NCBI GenBank assembly: GCA_002407905.1
Contig: DHPL01000001.1
Coordinates: 11,219 to 36,763 of the forward strand
Origin: Anaerolineaceae bacterium UBA5365
Lineage (GTDB): Bacteria; Chloroflexota; Anaerolineae; Anaerolineales; Anaerolineaceae
Reading direction: 5' to 3'
DNA: 25,545 nucleotides
Within the stretch, counting starts at the first letter, position 1. Each line of letters begins with the position of its first letter. This document shows positions 1-9,372 of the stretch, piece by piece. The position numbers and the translations under genes were made by a program. Under the pieces are notes generated by a model. The model saw only the letters and a list, made by a program, of their open reading frames with translations. It was not told the origin of the DNA and did not search any database.

Positions 1-3000
1 AGTGTGTTCAACGCCCAGGCAACCGCCAAAAGGACGAAGGGCATTGCGTAGAGGTGAGCATGCGGGTCGGCGTATAAAAAGGTGAATAAGGGAAACTCCG
101 TTATCGGCGAGCCCGCGATCGTCCGGCTGGGGTTCCAATACCAGGTGCCGGGGTAAAGCGGCAAGGGCTCTCCTTGCAGGATCATGACTGCCCCTCTAGC
201 TAAAAAGCCAAGGTTTGCAAAATAACCCGCGCTGGCAGGGTCCTGCCCCTGGGCGCCCATCGTACGCGCGGTTTCCTGTAATAACCGCACCGTACCCAGA
301 TTACCGATCAAAAGCACTAGTATGACTGCCAGAATTCCGCTTATCCTGGCCCAATTTTGAAGCCTTTGGGCGCTCAAACGCATCTTCAAGCTCAGCTTGC
401 TGAGGTTGCTGCCCAGGCTATACGCCCCCATCGCGATCATTGAAAACCAGAGCGGCAGAACAATGTTCACGGCGATGGCCGGGTCAATGCCCAGCAGCTT
501 GATTGGCATTCCGGCGATGACCATGCCAAAGTAGTAATAATTGATATACCCGCCCGAAAACCAAGGATCATAGGATGGAAAGGTGCTGCTCTTGATCACA
601 GCGTTAAGATAGGCGAAGTCCATCGGCTTTTCACCGCCGTGATACGGGTGCCATAGGTCCGGGTTTAGCCAGCGCAGATAGAGGAAGAAAGTAAAGCAGA
701 ACAACCCGATCAGTTCCGCAGTAAGTATATTCTTCCAGTTCTGCTGTAAGAACAATAATAAGTCTTCGCGCTGCCGATACATCGCCAGAAAACCAATGGC
801 CAATAGAGTTAGGAATAATAAGGCCAGCAGACCCCGGCTGACCTCAATACCCAAAGCACCCAGGTTAAAGGCGATAAAGGCAAACAGCAAAAAGCCAAAG
901 CTGCGGGCGAACGGGTAGGCACCATCCGGCAGAAAGCCGAAGAATGGCCATAAAAAGGGAAATACAGCCCAGCTAAGTACCAGTGTCAGCAAATAGAAGA
1001 CCAAAGTGGCTGCAGCCGGTGATCTGTTCACTAAGGTAGTCCGGTTGAAGATCTCGGCCCAAGTACCGCCGCTTTGCTGCTTTAAAACAGCTGCCTCAGA
1101 AAGCATCAGGCCATCCGCGGGCTTCTCCGCGCCCATCGGTTTGCCCAGGAAACCTGGCGCGCGGGAATCAACCCTGCTCAGGTCCACAGCACCAAGTAAC
1201 CGGGCTGCATTATCCGCGGAGTAGGCCGCGGTTTTCTTGAAGACCATCACCTTGGGATGGTCATATACGCTAAAAGCTTCCTCCGCAAATTGGTCATTAA
1301 AAACCAGCGGACCGAGGTCTGGGTATGAACTGAATGTACGCTCCAACTGAAAACCGAAATTACCTGATTTACCACTTGGCTCGGCGAGGTTAAAACAGGT
1401 GAGCGTATCGAAACCTTCTGGGCAAGCCAGCAAATTGCGATAAAAAGCTGCGGTGAGCGGATAGCGCTGGGGGACGCGGTTGATGGTTCCGTACTGCCGG
1501 TTGGAGCTGATCACCAGGTAGTCCGTCTGATCCAGGATATTCAGCAGGCGCTCCCGTTTCGAAGCGTCGTCCGGCCAATACGCTTCCAGGTTTAGCCCGG
1601 TTTGGTAGAGGGACGCTGCCGTTTTATAGCCGCCATCAAGTGCGAGATTTAATGGCAAGCCGTCATCCCAGGTACTTTCAACAGCAAGCACGGCAGGCCG
1701 ATACGCCAAAACTCCCCCGGACTCTGCTAGGCCAAGCTTTATTGTGAGAGGCTGGCCTGCGCTTAGTTCCAGGGCTTGGTCCAGGTGGATATCGAATGGC
1801 TGGCCGTCCCAGATGGAGGTGACCGGCGCAGCTCCGCTTACACTTGAGGGGCCGTTTTGGATGGTCACCACGAATGCTCCTGGTTTTTGCGGTGCGTTAA
1901 TCCAAATCGGACGGTTGATCTTGAGTATTTCGAGTCTAAAACTGGTTTGGGGAGTAAATATTGTTGTATTACTACGCGCATCACTGACGTATTCGCCAGG
2001 TTTTTCCTGCAATTGGAGGCTTTCGCGGCCGTCAAAGGTTTCTATGACGATGTATGGATTCCCATCCAGTATGTAGGTGCTGCCTGCAGTAGTTCGCAGT
2101 TCTGCGCTGGTGATACTGCCGGCCATCAGGGTGAGCGGCTCATCAAACCTAAAAGCCCAATAGTCTTGGTTCCCCGGCAGCGTATACAAGCCCAAGGAGC
2201 CAGAGGAAATTTGCTCACTGGCGGAGGCCTCTTTTTTCACGCTCACAGAGAGAGCTTGCGCGGCTTCCACAAAACTTATCCCATTGATCGGAGGAATGAG
2301 CAATTGGCGCAGTATTCCAGTTTCCCGTGGTTCTAAGTAGATCGGTAAGGGTTCACCGGCACTCAAGCTTGGGGCTTGGTATGGCATTTCCAGCCTAAGA
2401 GGTGCCCCATTTTCCTGGCTGCCTTCCAGGCGTATCGCGCCAGGAATCCGACGGTAGATCCACTCGCTTGCAGCTACACGTGTGTGCGGCCGTGTATAGA
2501 TGCGGGTAAAAGCAAACGCCCAGAGGCCTGTGAGGCTGAGTGTAAGCAGCAAAACTGCCTTGCCAACAAGCTTCCAGTTTTGCGCATCATATTCTCCGAC
2601 CATCCCGCGGGCTTGGCTATTTTGATCGATCAATTTCCAGATGCCCCAGGCAGCCAGAATGGCCAAGAGCGGGTAAAGCAGGAGCAGGTAGCGCATCGCC
2701 CGCACCCAGGAACTTGCCTGCCAAACCAGGTAAAGCAGCGTGAAACCCAGGATGGGCAGATGGGTGTATACCTTGCGCTTAATCACCTGCCATCCGGCAG
2801 CCAGAACCGACACGAAACTAGTAAGGCCCCAGGCCCAGCCCATCCCCCATTGCATGGTATTGACGATGGAGAAAGTCAGCGGCCTGTCCGCCCACTGCAG
2901 TGCCGGCGGAAAGTCCACCCGGCCGGAGGCTTGCTCGCGCAGGCTGCGCAATGCCTGCAGCCAACCGGTATTCAGGCCCAGGCCATCAAAGGCATAGGGC

Positions 3001-3794
3001 TGCAGTACCCTAAAAGTTACCAGGCTCACCAATGCAGCCAACGCCAGCGGATAGAGATATCCGGACCAGTCAATAGACCTACGTTCTTTTAGCTGCAGAT
3101 GCCGTGCTAACTGCGCTAAAGGCAATAGCACCGCCAAAGCAGCGGCATTTACTTTTGAAGCAGCAGCCATGCCCAGGCAGACACCAAACACCAGATAGGC
3201 TAACCACGGTGTTTTTGGTTCCTCGTACTTCAACACGTAAACAGCTGCCAAAACTGTTAGACTGCCAAATAAGTTAGTGAAAGTGTCCACCGTCATAAAA
3301 TGGGCTTGCTGGATCGGTAAAACGGCGAAACCATAAAGAGCTGCCGCAGTGAGGCCTGGTTTCCAGCCATACAGACGGTTTCCGACGAAAAAAACCACCA
3401 AGACCGTGAGCAGGTCCGCCACAGCGGAGGCCTGCCGCCCCAGGATCGTGATTGCGTCGTAACCAACCTGGCCAGTCCATTCAGCCAGGTAACGCACAAT
3501 GAAAATCGGAAAAGTGCCGTAAACAAAAAAGTTGAACCCGCGATTGGCTGGGTTCAAACTTGAAGCAGCAGTATTAAAGTATTCCGCGGGTGATTTTACC
3601 GGCTCAATCGCCGACAGGACCATTGAAAGGAAACGTTCGTCCGGATGCAGGTGTTGTCCGGCATCCCAATTCACACCAACCAGACGCAAACCAGCTGCCG
3701 CCGCCAATATGATCAGCAAGATGCCAACCGCGAAAACCGGAACGCGTTTATCCCGATTTGAAAGCGTGGTTTGGGTCTCGACTTCAGGCTTCAT
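1..3794 (-). CDS. Giant GT-C/DUF2298 (Chlor_Arch_YYY) membrane protein, 3' end outside window
   Basis: An open frame runs without a stop from the ATG at 3794 to the window edge (about 1264 residues visible). Residues ~17-425 are multi-helix membrane sequence with an early LHPDERF motif (49-55), typical of PMT/ArnT-like GT-C glycosyltransferases, whose acidic residue after the first helix binds metal or the lipid-phosphate donor. Residues ~430-925 are a mostly soluble region. From ~928 helices resume with WHPYHGGEKPMDFAYLN, then GGYINYYYFG (~1080-1089) and, near the edge, FLYADPHAHLYAMPF: the Pfam DUF2298 / TIGR03662 Chlor_Arch_YYY signature known from Chloroflexi and archaea. The start overlaps the upstream FkbM gene stop as ATGA, which supports it. 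Role inferred: membrane transferase using polyprenyl-linked sugars on the outer face. Substrate and DUF2298 function are unknown. A further C-terminal part is lost at the edge. Confidence 0.87.
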   Translation of the reverse strand, partial: MKPEVETQTTLSNRDKRVPVFAVGILLIILAAAAGLRLVGVNWDAGQHLHPDERFLSMVLSAIEPVKSPAEYFNTAASSLNPANRGFNFFVYGTFPIFIVRYLAEWTGQVGYDAITILGRQASAVADLLTVLVVFFVGNRLYGWKPGLTAAALYGFAVLPIQQAHFMTVDTFTNLFGSLTVLAAVYVLKYEEPKTPWLAYLVFGVCLGMAAASKVNAAALAVLLPLAQLARHLQLKERRSIDWSGYLYPLALAALVSLVTFRVLQPYAFDGLGLNTGWLQALRSLREQASGRVDFPPALQWADRPLTFSIVNTMQWGMGWAWGLTSFVSVLAAGWQVIKRKVYTHLPILGFTLLYLVWQASSWVRAMRYLLLLYPLLAILAAWGIWKLIDQNSQARGMVGEYDAQNWKLVGKAVLLLTLSLTGLWAFAFTRIYTRPHTRVAASEWIYRRIPGAIRLEGSQENGAPLRLEMPYQAPSLSAGEPLPIYLEPRETGILRQLLIPPINGISFVEAAQALSVSVKKEASASEQISSGSLGLYTLPGNQDYWAFRFDEPLTLMAGSITSAELRTTAGSTYILDGNPYIVIETFDGRESLQLQEKPGEYVSDARSNTTIFTPQTSFRLEILKINRPIWINAPQKPGAFVVTIQNGPSSVSGAAPVTSIWDGQPFDIHLDQALELSAGQPLTIKLGLAESGGVLAYRPAVLAVESTWDDGLPLNLALDGGYKTAASLYQTGLNLEAYWPDDASKRERLLNILDQTDYLVISSNRQYGTINRVPQRYPLTAAFYRNLLACPEGFDTLTCFNLAEPSGKSGNFGFQLERTFSSYPDLGPLVFNDQFAEEAFSVYDHPKVMVFKKTAAYSADNAARLLGAVDLSRVDSRAPGFLGKPMGAEKPADGLMLSEAAVLKQQSGGTWAEIFNRTTLVNRSPAAATLVFYLLTLVLSWAVFPFLWPFFGFLPDGAYPFARSFGFLLFAFIAFNLGALGIEVSRGLLALLFLTLLAIGFLAMYRQREDLLLFLQQNWKNILTAELIGLFCFTFFLYLRWLNPDLWHPYHGGEKPMDFAYLNAVIKSSTFPSYDPWFSGGYINYYYFGMVIAGMPIKLLGIDPAIAVNIVLPLWFSMIAMGAYSLGSNLSKLSLKMRLSAQRLQNWARISGILAVILVLLIGNLGTVRLLQETARTMGAQGQDPASAGYFANLGFLARGAVMILQGEPLPLYPGTWYWNPSRTIAGSPITEFPLFTFLYADPHAHLYAMPFVLLAVAWALNT

Positions 3795-4597
3795 GATGCC
3801 CTGGTGGCGTAAAGGTAACCGATATCGCGATGCACCCAGTTGGCTGCGCGCTTGACCTTGTAGCCCTGTTTTTCAAGCAGGTTCTTCAGTAGGCGATGGT
3901 TCCGCTGGACGTCGAGGTCGTGATATTCCATGCTGATGCGGCGGATACGTTTAAATGTAGCTGGACCAGTGGCTTCCAGAATGGCGTATTCGGCTCCTTC
4001 GCAGTCCAGTTTAAGTAAATCCACATCGCCTTGAACCACGTCTTCAACCACCTGGGCCAGCGTGATCACATCAAAACTCAGGCTGTCTTCGCAATTCCCG
4101 GGTGCGGTTTCCACACTAATGGCCTGCAAAGGTTCAGCATTTCCCATTTCGAGGCTCAATAGCTGCGCTTCAGTTCCCCAGACCCCGCACTGGTTCACCA
4201 GCACGTTGCTCAGGTGGTTGAGGTCCAGGTTTTCCCGCAGGATCCGAACCGATTCCTGGTTGGGCTCAAAAGCGTAAACCATGCCTGCCCGTGCCCTGCA
4301 GGCAGCCGCCACCGTAAATTCCCCGATCGCGGCGCCAATGTCCACGACTGTCCAATCATTGGCGATGCGCATGCCTTTCCGCTCATAAAATCGGTCAATC
4401 ACCGCCTCTTTAACGGACCACGCATCCATCCGGCTGCGGATACGAAATACCAGGCTTTTGCACCGTAAGCGCATCAGGCCATCCTTGGGCAGCCGGTTGG
4501 ATAAAAACAAGCGAATCATATCCATTGGACGCCGAACCCGGGCCAGCAGTTCAAGGATGGACCAGGCGTAATAGATGGCAGCTGTCGGCCGTTTCAT
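3791..4597 (-). CDS. FkbM family SAM-dependent methyltransferase
   Basis: A 268-residue class I methyltransferase of the FkbM type (Methyltransf_21). The SAM-binding motif I is VVDIGAAIGEF (residues 84-94), followed by the acidic strand-2 motif FEPN (~110-113) and the hallmark LLKLDCEGAEY (~194-204). FkbM enzymes O-methylate hydroxyl groups, often on sugars or polyketides; in bacterial surface-glycan clusters they usually cap or decorate saccharides. The N-terminal ~80 residues are basic, with a hydrophobic patch and no clear membrane helix, so the protein is probably cytoplasmic. It overlaps both neighbours by 4 bases (ATGA), placing it inside a translationally coupled operon with a second methyltransferase upstream and the giant GT-C protein downstream. 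The exact acceptor cannot be read from the sequence. Confidence 0.88.
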   Translation of the reverse strand: MKRPTAAIYYAWSILELLARVRRPMDMIRLFLSNRLPKDGLMRLRCKSLVFRIRSRMDAWSVKEAVIDRFYERKGMRIANDWTVVDIGAAIGEFTVAAACRARAGMVYAFEPNQESVRILRENLDLNHLSNVLVNQCGVWGTEAQLLSLEMGNAEPLQAISVETAPGNCEDSLSFDVITLAQVVEDVVQGDVDLLKLDCEGAEYAILEATGPATFKRIRRISMEYHDLDVQRNHRLLKNLLEKQGYKVKRAANWVHRDIGYLYATRAS

Positions 4598-5403
4598 TCA
4601 GTCCTCGTAGCTATATAAAATGTACAGGTACCCTCTTCGTAGAAGGGCATCTCGATCAGCCGGCGAACAGCACTGAAGCGCAGGTGCGGGTTCAGCCGCG
4701 ATGGCCAAAGCACCCACTTTCCAAACAGTTTGCGGGCCAATAGATTAGGCAAACCGCCCAGATGTCCCCGTTCCAGTACATGCAATGCTTTTAGGGGGAA
4801 GTAATGGAAGTACTGTACGTCGCCAAAACCGGCTTCCATCAGCCGCTTTTTCCACACTTCCGGTCCATCCAGGTTCACATGCCTCGCGATCTTGTTAAAA
4901 AAGCGTTGGTATGCCTGTGCCAGCCTTGAGAATCCGAGTTTTCGCAGGACCTGCATTCCCCAAAGATCCGTTCTGAAGCGCTGGTTGGGCACAGCAAACA
5001 GGAACTGACCACCAGGTCTCAGCTGTGTGCACACTGCCTCCAGCACCGGTTCCACTTCCGGGATATGTTCCAAAACCGAATTGCTGATCGCGGTTGCAAA
5101 TTGTCCGGGCGCGAAAGGGATCCTGGCGCCATTAGCCTGCACCAGTAATCCGTAAACGCCTCGTTCACGGGCTTCCTCCAGCGGTTCGCGCCAGGGATCC
5201 AGGCCGAATAATTGCGGCTCCACGCCAAAGAGGGCTTGGGCAAAGTGCCCATCCCCGGCGCCCAAGTCCAGGATGGGCCGGGGCATTTCCATCTCGGCGT
5301 AAAACCGCTGTTCAACCGCCCGCAGCATCGCCCGAAAATAGGGCAGGCTGAAGACCTGCTGCTCACAAATTCGATCTAGCTGGGCTGAATCAAGCGTTTT
5401 CAT
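4594..5403 (-). CDS. Class I SAM-dependent methyltransferase (Methyltransf_11 type)
   Basis: A 269-residue protein with a Rossmann methyltransferase core. Motif I is ILDLGAGDGHF (44-54), strand 2 is LFGLDPW (~66-72), and the post-core motif is SNSVLEHIPEV, followed by LRPGGQFLFAVPN, all typical of Methyltransf_11/UbiE-like enzymes. The C-terminal ~100 residues are basic and aromatic and may hold the acceptor site or touch the membrane. Its start overlaps the stop of the upstream GT4 gene, and its stop overlaps the start of the FkbM gene, each as ATGA. Context suggests it modifies a sugar, a lipid carrier or a glycolipid made by the neighbouring enzymes. The fold is clear; the substrate is not. 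Confidence 0.87.
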   Translation of the reverse strand: MKTLDSAQLDRICEQQVFSLPYFRAMLRAVEQRFYAEMEMPRPILDLGAGDGHFAQALFGVEPQLFGLDPWREPLEEARERGVYGLLVQANGARIPFAPGQFATAISNSVLEHIPEVEPVLEAVCTQLRPGGQFLFAVPNQRFRTDLWGMQVLRKLGFSRLAQAYQRFFNKIARHVNLDGPEVWKKRLMEAGFGDVQYFHYFPLKALHVLERGHLGGLPNLLARKLFGKWVLWPSRLNPHLRFSAVRRLIEMPFYEEGTCTFYIATRTE

Positions 5404-6548
5404 TGTCCAGCGGCTTCCTCAAAAAGTTGACTGTACCTGGCAGCCACTTCGGCTTCAGCGAATTGTTTAAGATATTCCTCAGGCTCGCAACGCTGGCGCT
5501 CTTTGTCTAAGCTTTGGATGATCACCTCTGCCAGGGCATGTATGTCCCTAGGTTTTACCAGCCTGCCGCAGCCGGTCCGCGTCACTGGCATGCGGATTCC
5601 CGGCAGATCCGAGGCAATCACCGGAGTGCCCTGGGCCAAAGCTTCCACCTGTACGATCCCAAAAGATTCCGTACGGTTTAAGCTGGCCAGGATAAATACG
5701 TCGCAGGCGCCGAAAAAGGCGTTGAGTTCCGCATCATCAACAAAACCCAATAAATGCCAGCGCTCTCCAAACGGCTTCAGCATCTTTTCGATTTTGGCCT
5801 GGTACTTTTCCTCGCCTACTACACCTTTCCACATCCCGGCATGCACCACGATCGCATCCGGATGGGATTGCCAAACAACGGGCATTGCCTGGGCCAAAAA
5901 CTCCCAGCCCTTCTCCGCGGCCACCCGGCCAGCCAATCCGATTATTTTTAGGCCTTTACTGAGCCCGTATTTTTCCCGGAAAGCGACGATTTCTCCGGGG
6001 TCCGCTTTTTTCAGATTTATGGGGGTAGGAACCTCCACCACCTTCTGCAGATATGGTTTGAGCGTGCTGGTGTGCTGGGCATAGTCCAGGCTGTTCTGCA
6101 CGATCAGCCGTGCCTTGCGCAAGGCCTTGCCTGCCAGGAAGTTCGTTCCCCAGCCAGCCAGGCGCGACAAAGGTCCACCCTTCATTTCCAAGTCGCAATG
6201 GTAGGTGATCACAACCGGTTTGCGCATCCGCTTGGCGATTCCCGCGAGCATCGCCGATTCAAACTGCGGTAAATGCAGGTTAACCACGTCGGCCCAGGTC
6301 ATCCATTCGCGGGCGGCACGTTTAAGGCCGGTCATTAATACACCCTTGGATAAGCGGGCAGTCACCGGGACACGGATGATCACAATTCCCTGATAGGCTT
6401 CTTTTTCAGGCAAGTTTGGCTCATATTGGGAGGTGAGTACCACAACCTTGTGCCCCAGGCCCACCAAACCACGCGCCAGGCGCAAGGCATAGGTGGAAAG
6501 GCCGGATCGGTAAGGATGGAAATAGGTGGCCGAGATGAGGATGTTCAC
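5400..6548 (-). CDS. GT4 family glycosyltransferase (GT-B fold, PimA-like)
   Basis: A 382-residue retaining GT-B glycosyltransferase. The N-terminal acceptor domain starts NILISATYFHPYRSGL, with the family's glycine-containing loop. The C-terminal nucleotide-sugar domain carries GLAGRVAAEKG (R208 and K213 are the usual phosphate-binding pair) and the E-x7-E motif (E294-E302 within TESFGIVQVEAL). Such enzymes transfer a hexose from a nucleotide sugar to a lipid or glycan acceptor at the inner face of the membrane. The start is GTG at 6548; it overlaps the flippase-like gene's TGA as GTGA, so this rare codon is well supported. It is the likely cytoplasmic sugar-adding step of the operon. The specific sugar cannot be assigned. 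Confidence 0.9.
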   Translation of the reverse strand: MNILISATYFHPYRSGLSTYALRLARGLVGLGHKVVVLTSQYEPNLPEKEAYQGIVIIRVPVTARLSKGVLMTGLKRAAREWMTWADVVNLHLPQFESAMLAGIAKRMRKPVVITYHCDLEMKGGPLSRLAGWGTNFLAGKALRKARLIVQNSLDYAQHTSTLKPYLQKVVEVPTPINLKKADPGEIVAFREKYGLSKGLKIIGLAGRVAAEKGWEFLAQAMPVVWQSHPDAIVVHAGMWKGVVGEEKYQAKIEKMLKPFGERWHLLGFVDDAELNAFFGACDVFILASLNRTESFGIVQVEALAQGTPVIASDLPGIRMPVTRTGCGRLVKPRDIHALAEVIIQSLDKERQRCEPEEYLKQFAEAEVAARYSQLFEEAAGQ

Positions 6549-7579
6549 TCCGCCCTCGCTGTTTCCGCCGCCCGCCTCTGACGTGCCTGACGGACCAACT
6601 CCCCAAGGTTTTTGCCCATCAGAGATAGCCCGATAATTCCCAAAACGCTGGAGAGCAATGTTTGCACCAAATGCACGATGATGGCGATCACCAACGAAGT
6701 GCTTTGCTCAACGCCCAGGAGGGCGTAAGCGCCAACAATTGCTGCCTCGTAAACACCAAGCCCGGCTGGGGCAGACGGAAGCGCCATCGCGAATGCCCCG
6801 GCGCTCAAAACGAATACCGGCCACCATACCTGTCCGGCAGGTACCAAAGCTGCTTGCAGCACGTAGATCTCACCCATTGCCGTCAACCAGCTGAGGGCCA
6901 GCAACCCCAGCGCGGTCACCAGGCGCAGCGGGTTTGTGAAGAAACTGAACCCAACCAAAATCTGGTCGATTCTAGGGAGTAATCGAGAGCTGATCCAAGT
7001 ATCCGGCGCCAGTTTGGTTCTGGCCCATCCCAGGAGCTGTTCCCGCCTTGCTGCAGCAAACCCGGCAGCAACCATGCCAAACAAGGTGAGCATAAATGCC
7101 AGCAGCGCGATCCTGCGCATGGAACTGCTTTGGATGACCATGGGGAGGGATAGCAGCATGAGAGTAGCCGCCAAAAAAACATCCAGCACACGCTCGGTCA
7201 TGATGCTGGCAATCACTTCCATGAACGAAGAGCGATTTTTGCCTTGACCCGTGAGCAAGAGCCCCCGGCCAATCTCACCCAGGCGAAAGGGCAGAATGTT
7301 ATTAAGCAGGTACCCGGCGTTCATCGTAAAAAAAGCTGTTTTGAGGTCGAAATTGCTGCCTAGCATGATCTTCCAGGCCCAGGCGCGCAAAATTTGCCCA
7401 AAAAAGAAAAGGCTGAGCATCAGGGGCAGGTTCCACCACTTGAGTTTTTGCAAGGCTGTGGCCATCTGGGCAGTGTTCACACCGCGGGTAATGAAGTAAA
7501 TCGCAGCCGCTGATACCAATAGCGGAAACAGCCATTGCAGCAGGCGTTTTGGTGCAGAGTTTTCAGCTTGCTGGGGCAT
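6545..7579 (-). CDS. UPF0104 / LPG-synthase-TM flippase-like integral membrane protein
   Basis: A 344-residue polytopic membrane protein with about 8 hydrophobic segments. It carries conserved blocks of the LPG_synthase_TM family (Pfam PF03706, YbhN/AglD/MprF-N like): NNILPFRLGEIGRG, MTERVLDV and PSAPAGLGVYEAA. MprF's related domain flips lysyl-phosphatidylglycerol, and family members in glycan clusters are thought to move or modify lipid-linked substrates; the role here is inferred. I place the start at the ATG at 7579, giving MPQQAENS. The frame stays open upstream to 7714, but that would add 45 charged, non-hydrophobic residues lying entirely inside lepA. With this start the gene overlaps the lepA stop by one base (TAATG), consistent with coupled translation. 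Confidence 0.86.
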   Translation of the reverse strand: MPQQAENSAPKRLLQWLFPLLVSAAAIYFITRGVNTAQMATALQKLKWWNLPLMLSLFFFGQILRAWAWKIMLGSNFDLKTAFFTMNAGYLLNNILPFRLGEIGRGLLLTGQGKNRSSFMEVIASIMTERVLDVFLAATLMLLSLPMVIQSSSMRRIALLAFMLTLFGMVAAGFAAARREQLLGWARTKLAPDTWISSRLLPRIDQILVGFSFFTNPLRLVTALGLLALSWLTAMGEIYVLQAALVPAGQVWWPVFVLSAGAFAMALPSAPAGLGVYEAAIVGAYALLGVEQSTSLVIAIIVHLVQTLLSSVLGIIGLSLMGKNLGELVRQARQRRAAETARAE

Positions 7580-9372
7580 TAATTCTCCAGGCGCAGGATG
7601 GCCATGAAAGCGTCCTGGGGCAATTCCACACTGCCCACCATCTTCATGCGTTTTTTGCCTTTTTTCTGTTTTTCCAGGAGTTTTTTCTTGCGGGTAATGT
7701 CGCCGCCGTAACATTTTGCCAGCACATCCTTGCGCAATGCTTTCACATTGGCGCGGGAAATCACGCGGCCTTGCGAGAAAGCCTGGATGGGGATGACGAA
7801 AAGCTGGGATGGGATGATCTCTTTAAGCTTGCTGACCAGTGCCTGGCCTTTGTGATAGGCATCATTTTTATGCACGATGGCTGTAAGCGCGTCCACCGGC
7901 TCCTCGTTTACCAGTATCTCCAGCTTCACCAGGTCGCCGGCGCGGTATTCGATGAACTGGTAATCCATCGAAGCATAACCTTTGGTACCGCTTTTGAGTT
8001 CATCAAAGAAATCGATGATGATCTCCGAAAGCGGGATCTCGAAATTTAGCTGTACGCGGTTGGCAGCCGGGTATTCCTGGCTCTTGTAAACGCCGCGCTT
8101 TTTACGCACCAGGTCCATCACCGGACCGTAATAGTCGGTTGGCGCAAAGATTTCCAGGGCCATCCAGGGTTCACGGATCTCAGCAATGTCGCCTTCATTA
8201 GGCAGGTCTGCCGGGGAATCCACGGTAATCGTCTTTCCATCGTTCAGCACAACTTCATATTCAACCGAGGGCGCGGTAAAAAGCACATCCAGATCGTACT
8301 CACGTTCAAGGCGCTCCTGGATGATCTCCATATGGAAGAGGCCCAGGAACCCGCATCTGAAACCAAAATTGAGCGCTTCGCTGGACTCAGGCTCATAGAC
8401 CAAAGAAGCGTCGTTAAGCTGCAGTTTTTCAAGGGCATCTTTCAAGGCGCCGTAGTCTTCGCCTTCGGTGGGGTAAACCCCCGCATATACCATGGATTTA
8501 GCCTGGCGATAGCCCGGCAACGCCTGCTCTGCCGGCTTGAGTGCGTTGGTAATCGTATCGCCCACCCTGCTTTCCGATACGGTCTTGAGTCCGGTAGCAA
8601 CGTAACCTACATCGCCGGCTTCCAGGCGCTGCACAGGTTGCATGGAGGGCGAAAAAACGCCGATTTCCACCGGCTGCAGCCGCACCCGGTTGGCCATCAT
8701 CATCACCTTGTCGGCCGCGTTCAGGCTGCCATCGAACACACGCACATATGCGATCACGCCCTTATAAGCGTCGTAATGCGAATCAAAGATGAGCGCACGC
8801 AGAGGCTGATCGATATCCCGTGTTGGCCCGGGGATCTGCTGCGCGATGGCTTCGAGCACCTTGTCCACGTTCGCGCCGGTTTTGGCAGAAATGGGAATAA
8901 TCTCGTCCTCAGTGCAGCCCAGAAGATTGATCAAATCCTTTTTGACTTCATCCACCTGCGCGCTGGGCAAATCCACCTTGTTGACCACTGGAATGATCAC
9001 CAGGTTCGCGTCCAAGGCCAGATAGAGGTTGGCCAGGGTTTGCGCTTCGATGCCCTGGGTAGCATCCACGATCAACAAAGCGCCTTCGCAGGCGTAAAGC
9101 GCCCGGCTCACTTCGTAACTGAAGTCTACGTGGCCGGGTGTATCGATCAGGTTGAACTCGTATTGTTCACCGTCCTGCGCGGTGTAGAGCATACGCACGG
9201 CCGAGGCCTTGATCGTTACGCCCTTCTCGCGTTCCAGGTCCATGCTGTCCAGCACCTGCTCGGTCATTTCCCGGTCACTAATTGTGCCGGTTTGTTGCAG
9301 CATGCGGTCAGCCAGGGTGGATTTACCGTGGTCAACATGCGCGATGATACAGAAGTTACGGATGCGCTCCAT
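7579..9372 (-). CDS. lepA: Elongation factor 4 (LepA), ribosome back-translocase GTPase
   Basis: A full-length (597 residues) LepA. The GTPase domain opens IRNFCIIAHVDHGKST (P-loop ~13-20), followed by the DTPGHVDFSYEVSRA switch II region and NKVDLP. The EF-G-like domains follow, with GFRCGFLGLFHMEIIQERLE, and the LepA-specific C-terminal domain ends in RKKKLLEKQKKGKKRMK. LepA binds ribosomes and acts in back-translocation or in 30S/initiation quality control. It heads the minus-strand chain, and its stop overlaps the flippase-like gene's start by one base, an unusual pairing of a translation factor with surface-glycan genes. No Shine-Dalgarno motif precedes its ATG (see the 9373-9489 entry). 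Confidence 0.98.
   Translation of the reverse strand: MERIRNFCIIAHVDHGKSTLADRMLQQTGTISDREMTEQVLDSMDLEREKGVTIKASAVRMLYTAQDGEQYEFNLIDTPGHVDFSYEVSRALYACEGALLIVDATQGIEAQTLANLYLALDANLVIIPVVNKVDLPSAQVDEVKKDLINLLGCTEDEIIPISAKTGANVDKVLEAIAQQIPGPTRDIDQPLRALIFDSHYDAYKGVIAYVRVFDGSLNAADKVMMMANRVRLQPVEIGVFSPSMQPVQRLEAGDVGYVATGLKTVSESRVGDTITNALKPAEQALPGYRQAKSMVYAGVYPTEGEDYGALKDALEKLQLNDASLVYEPESSEALNFGFRCGFLGLFHMEIIQERLEREYDLDVLFTAPSVEYEVVLNDGKTITVDSPADLPNEGDIAEIREPWMALEIFAPTDYYGPVMDLVRKKRGVYKSQEYPAANRVQLNFEIPLSEIIIDFFDELKSGTKGYASMDYQFIEYRAGDLVKLEILVNEEPVDALTAIVHKNDAYHKGQALVSKLKEIIPSQLFVIPIQAFSQGRVISRANVKALRKDVLAKCYGGDITRKKKLLEKQKKGKKRMKMVGSVELPQDAFMAILRLEN

Noticed and set aside
1857..3092. Plus-strand open frames of 159 and 238 codons
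   Set aside because: They lie opposite the soluble middle and N-terminal half of the giant minus-strand GT-C/DUF2298 gene, whose frame is unbroken and carries recognisable motifs.
7580..7714. Upstream extension of the flippase-like gene
   Set aside because: The 45 extra residues are charged, overlap the lepA C-terminus fully, and the ATG at 7579 forms a TAATG junction.
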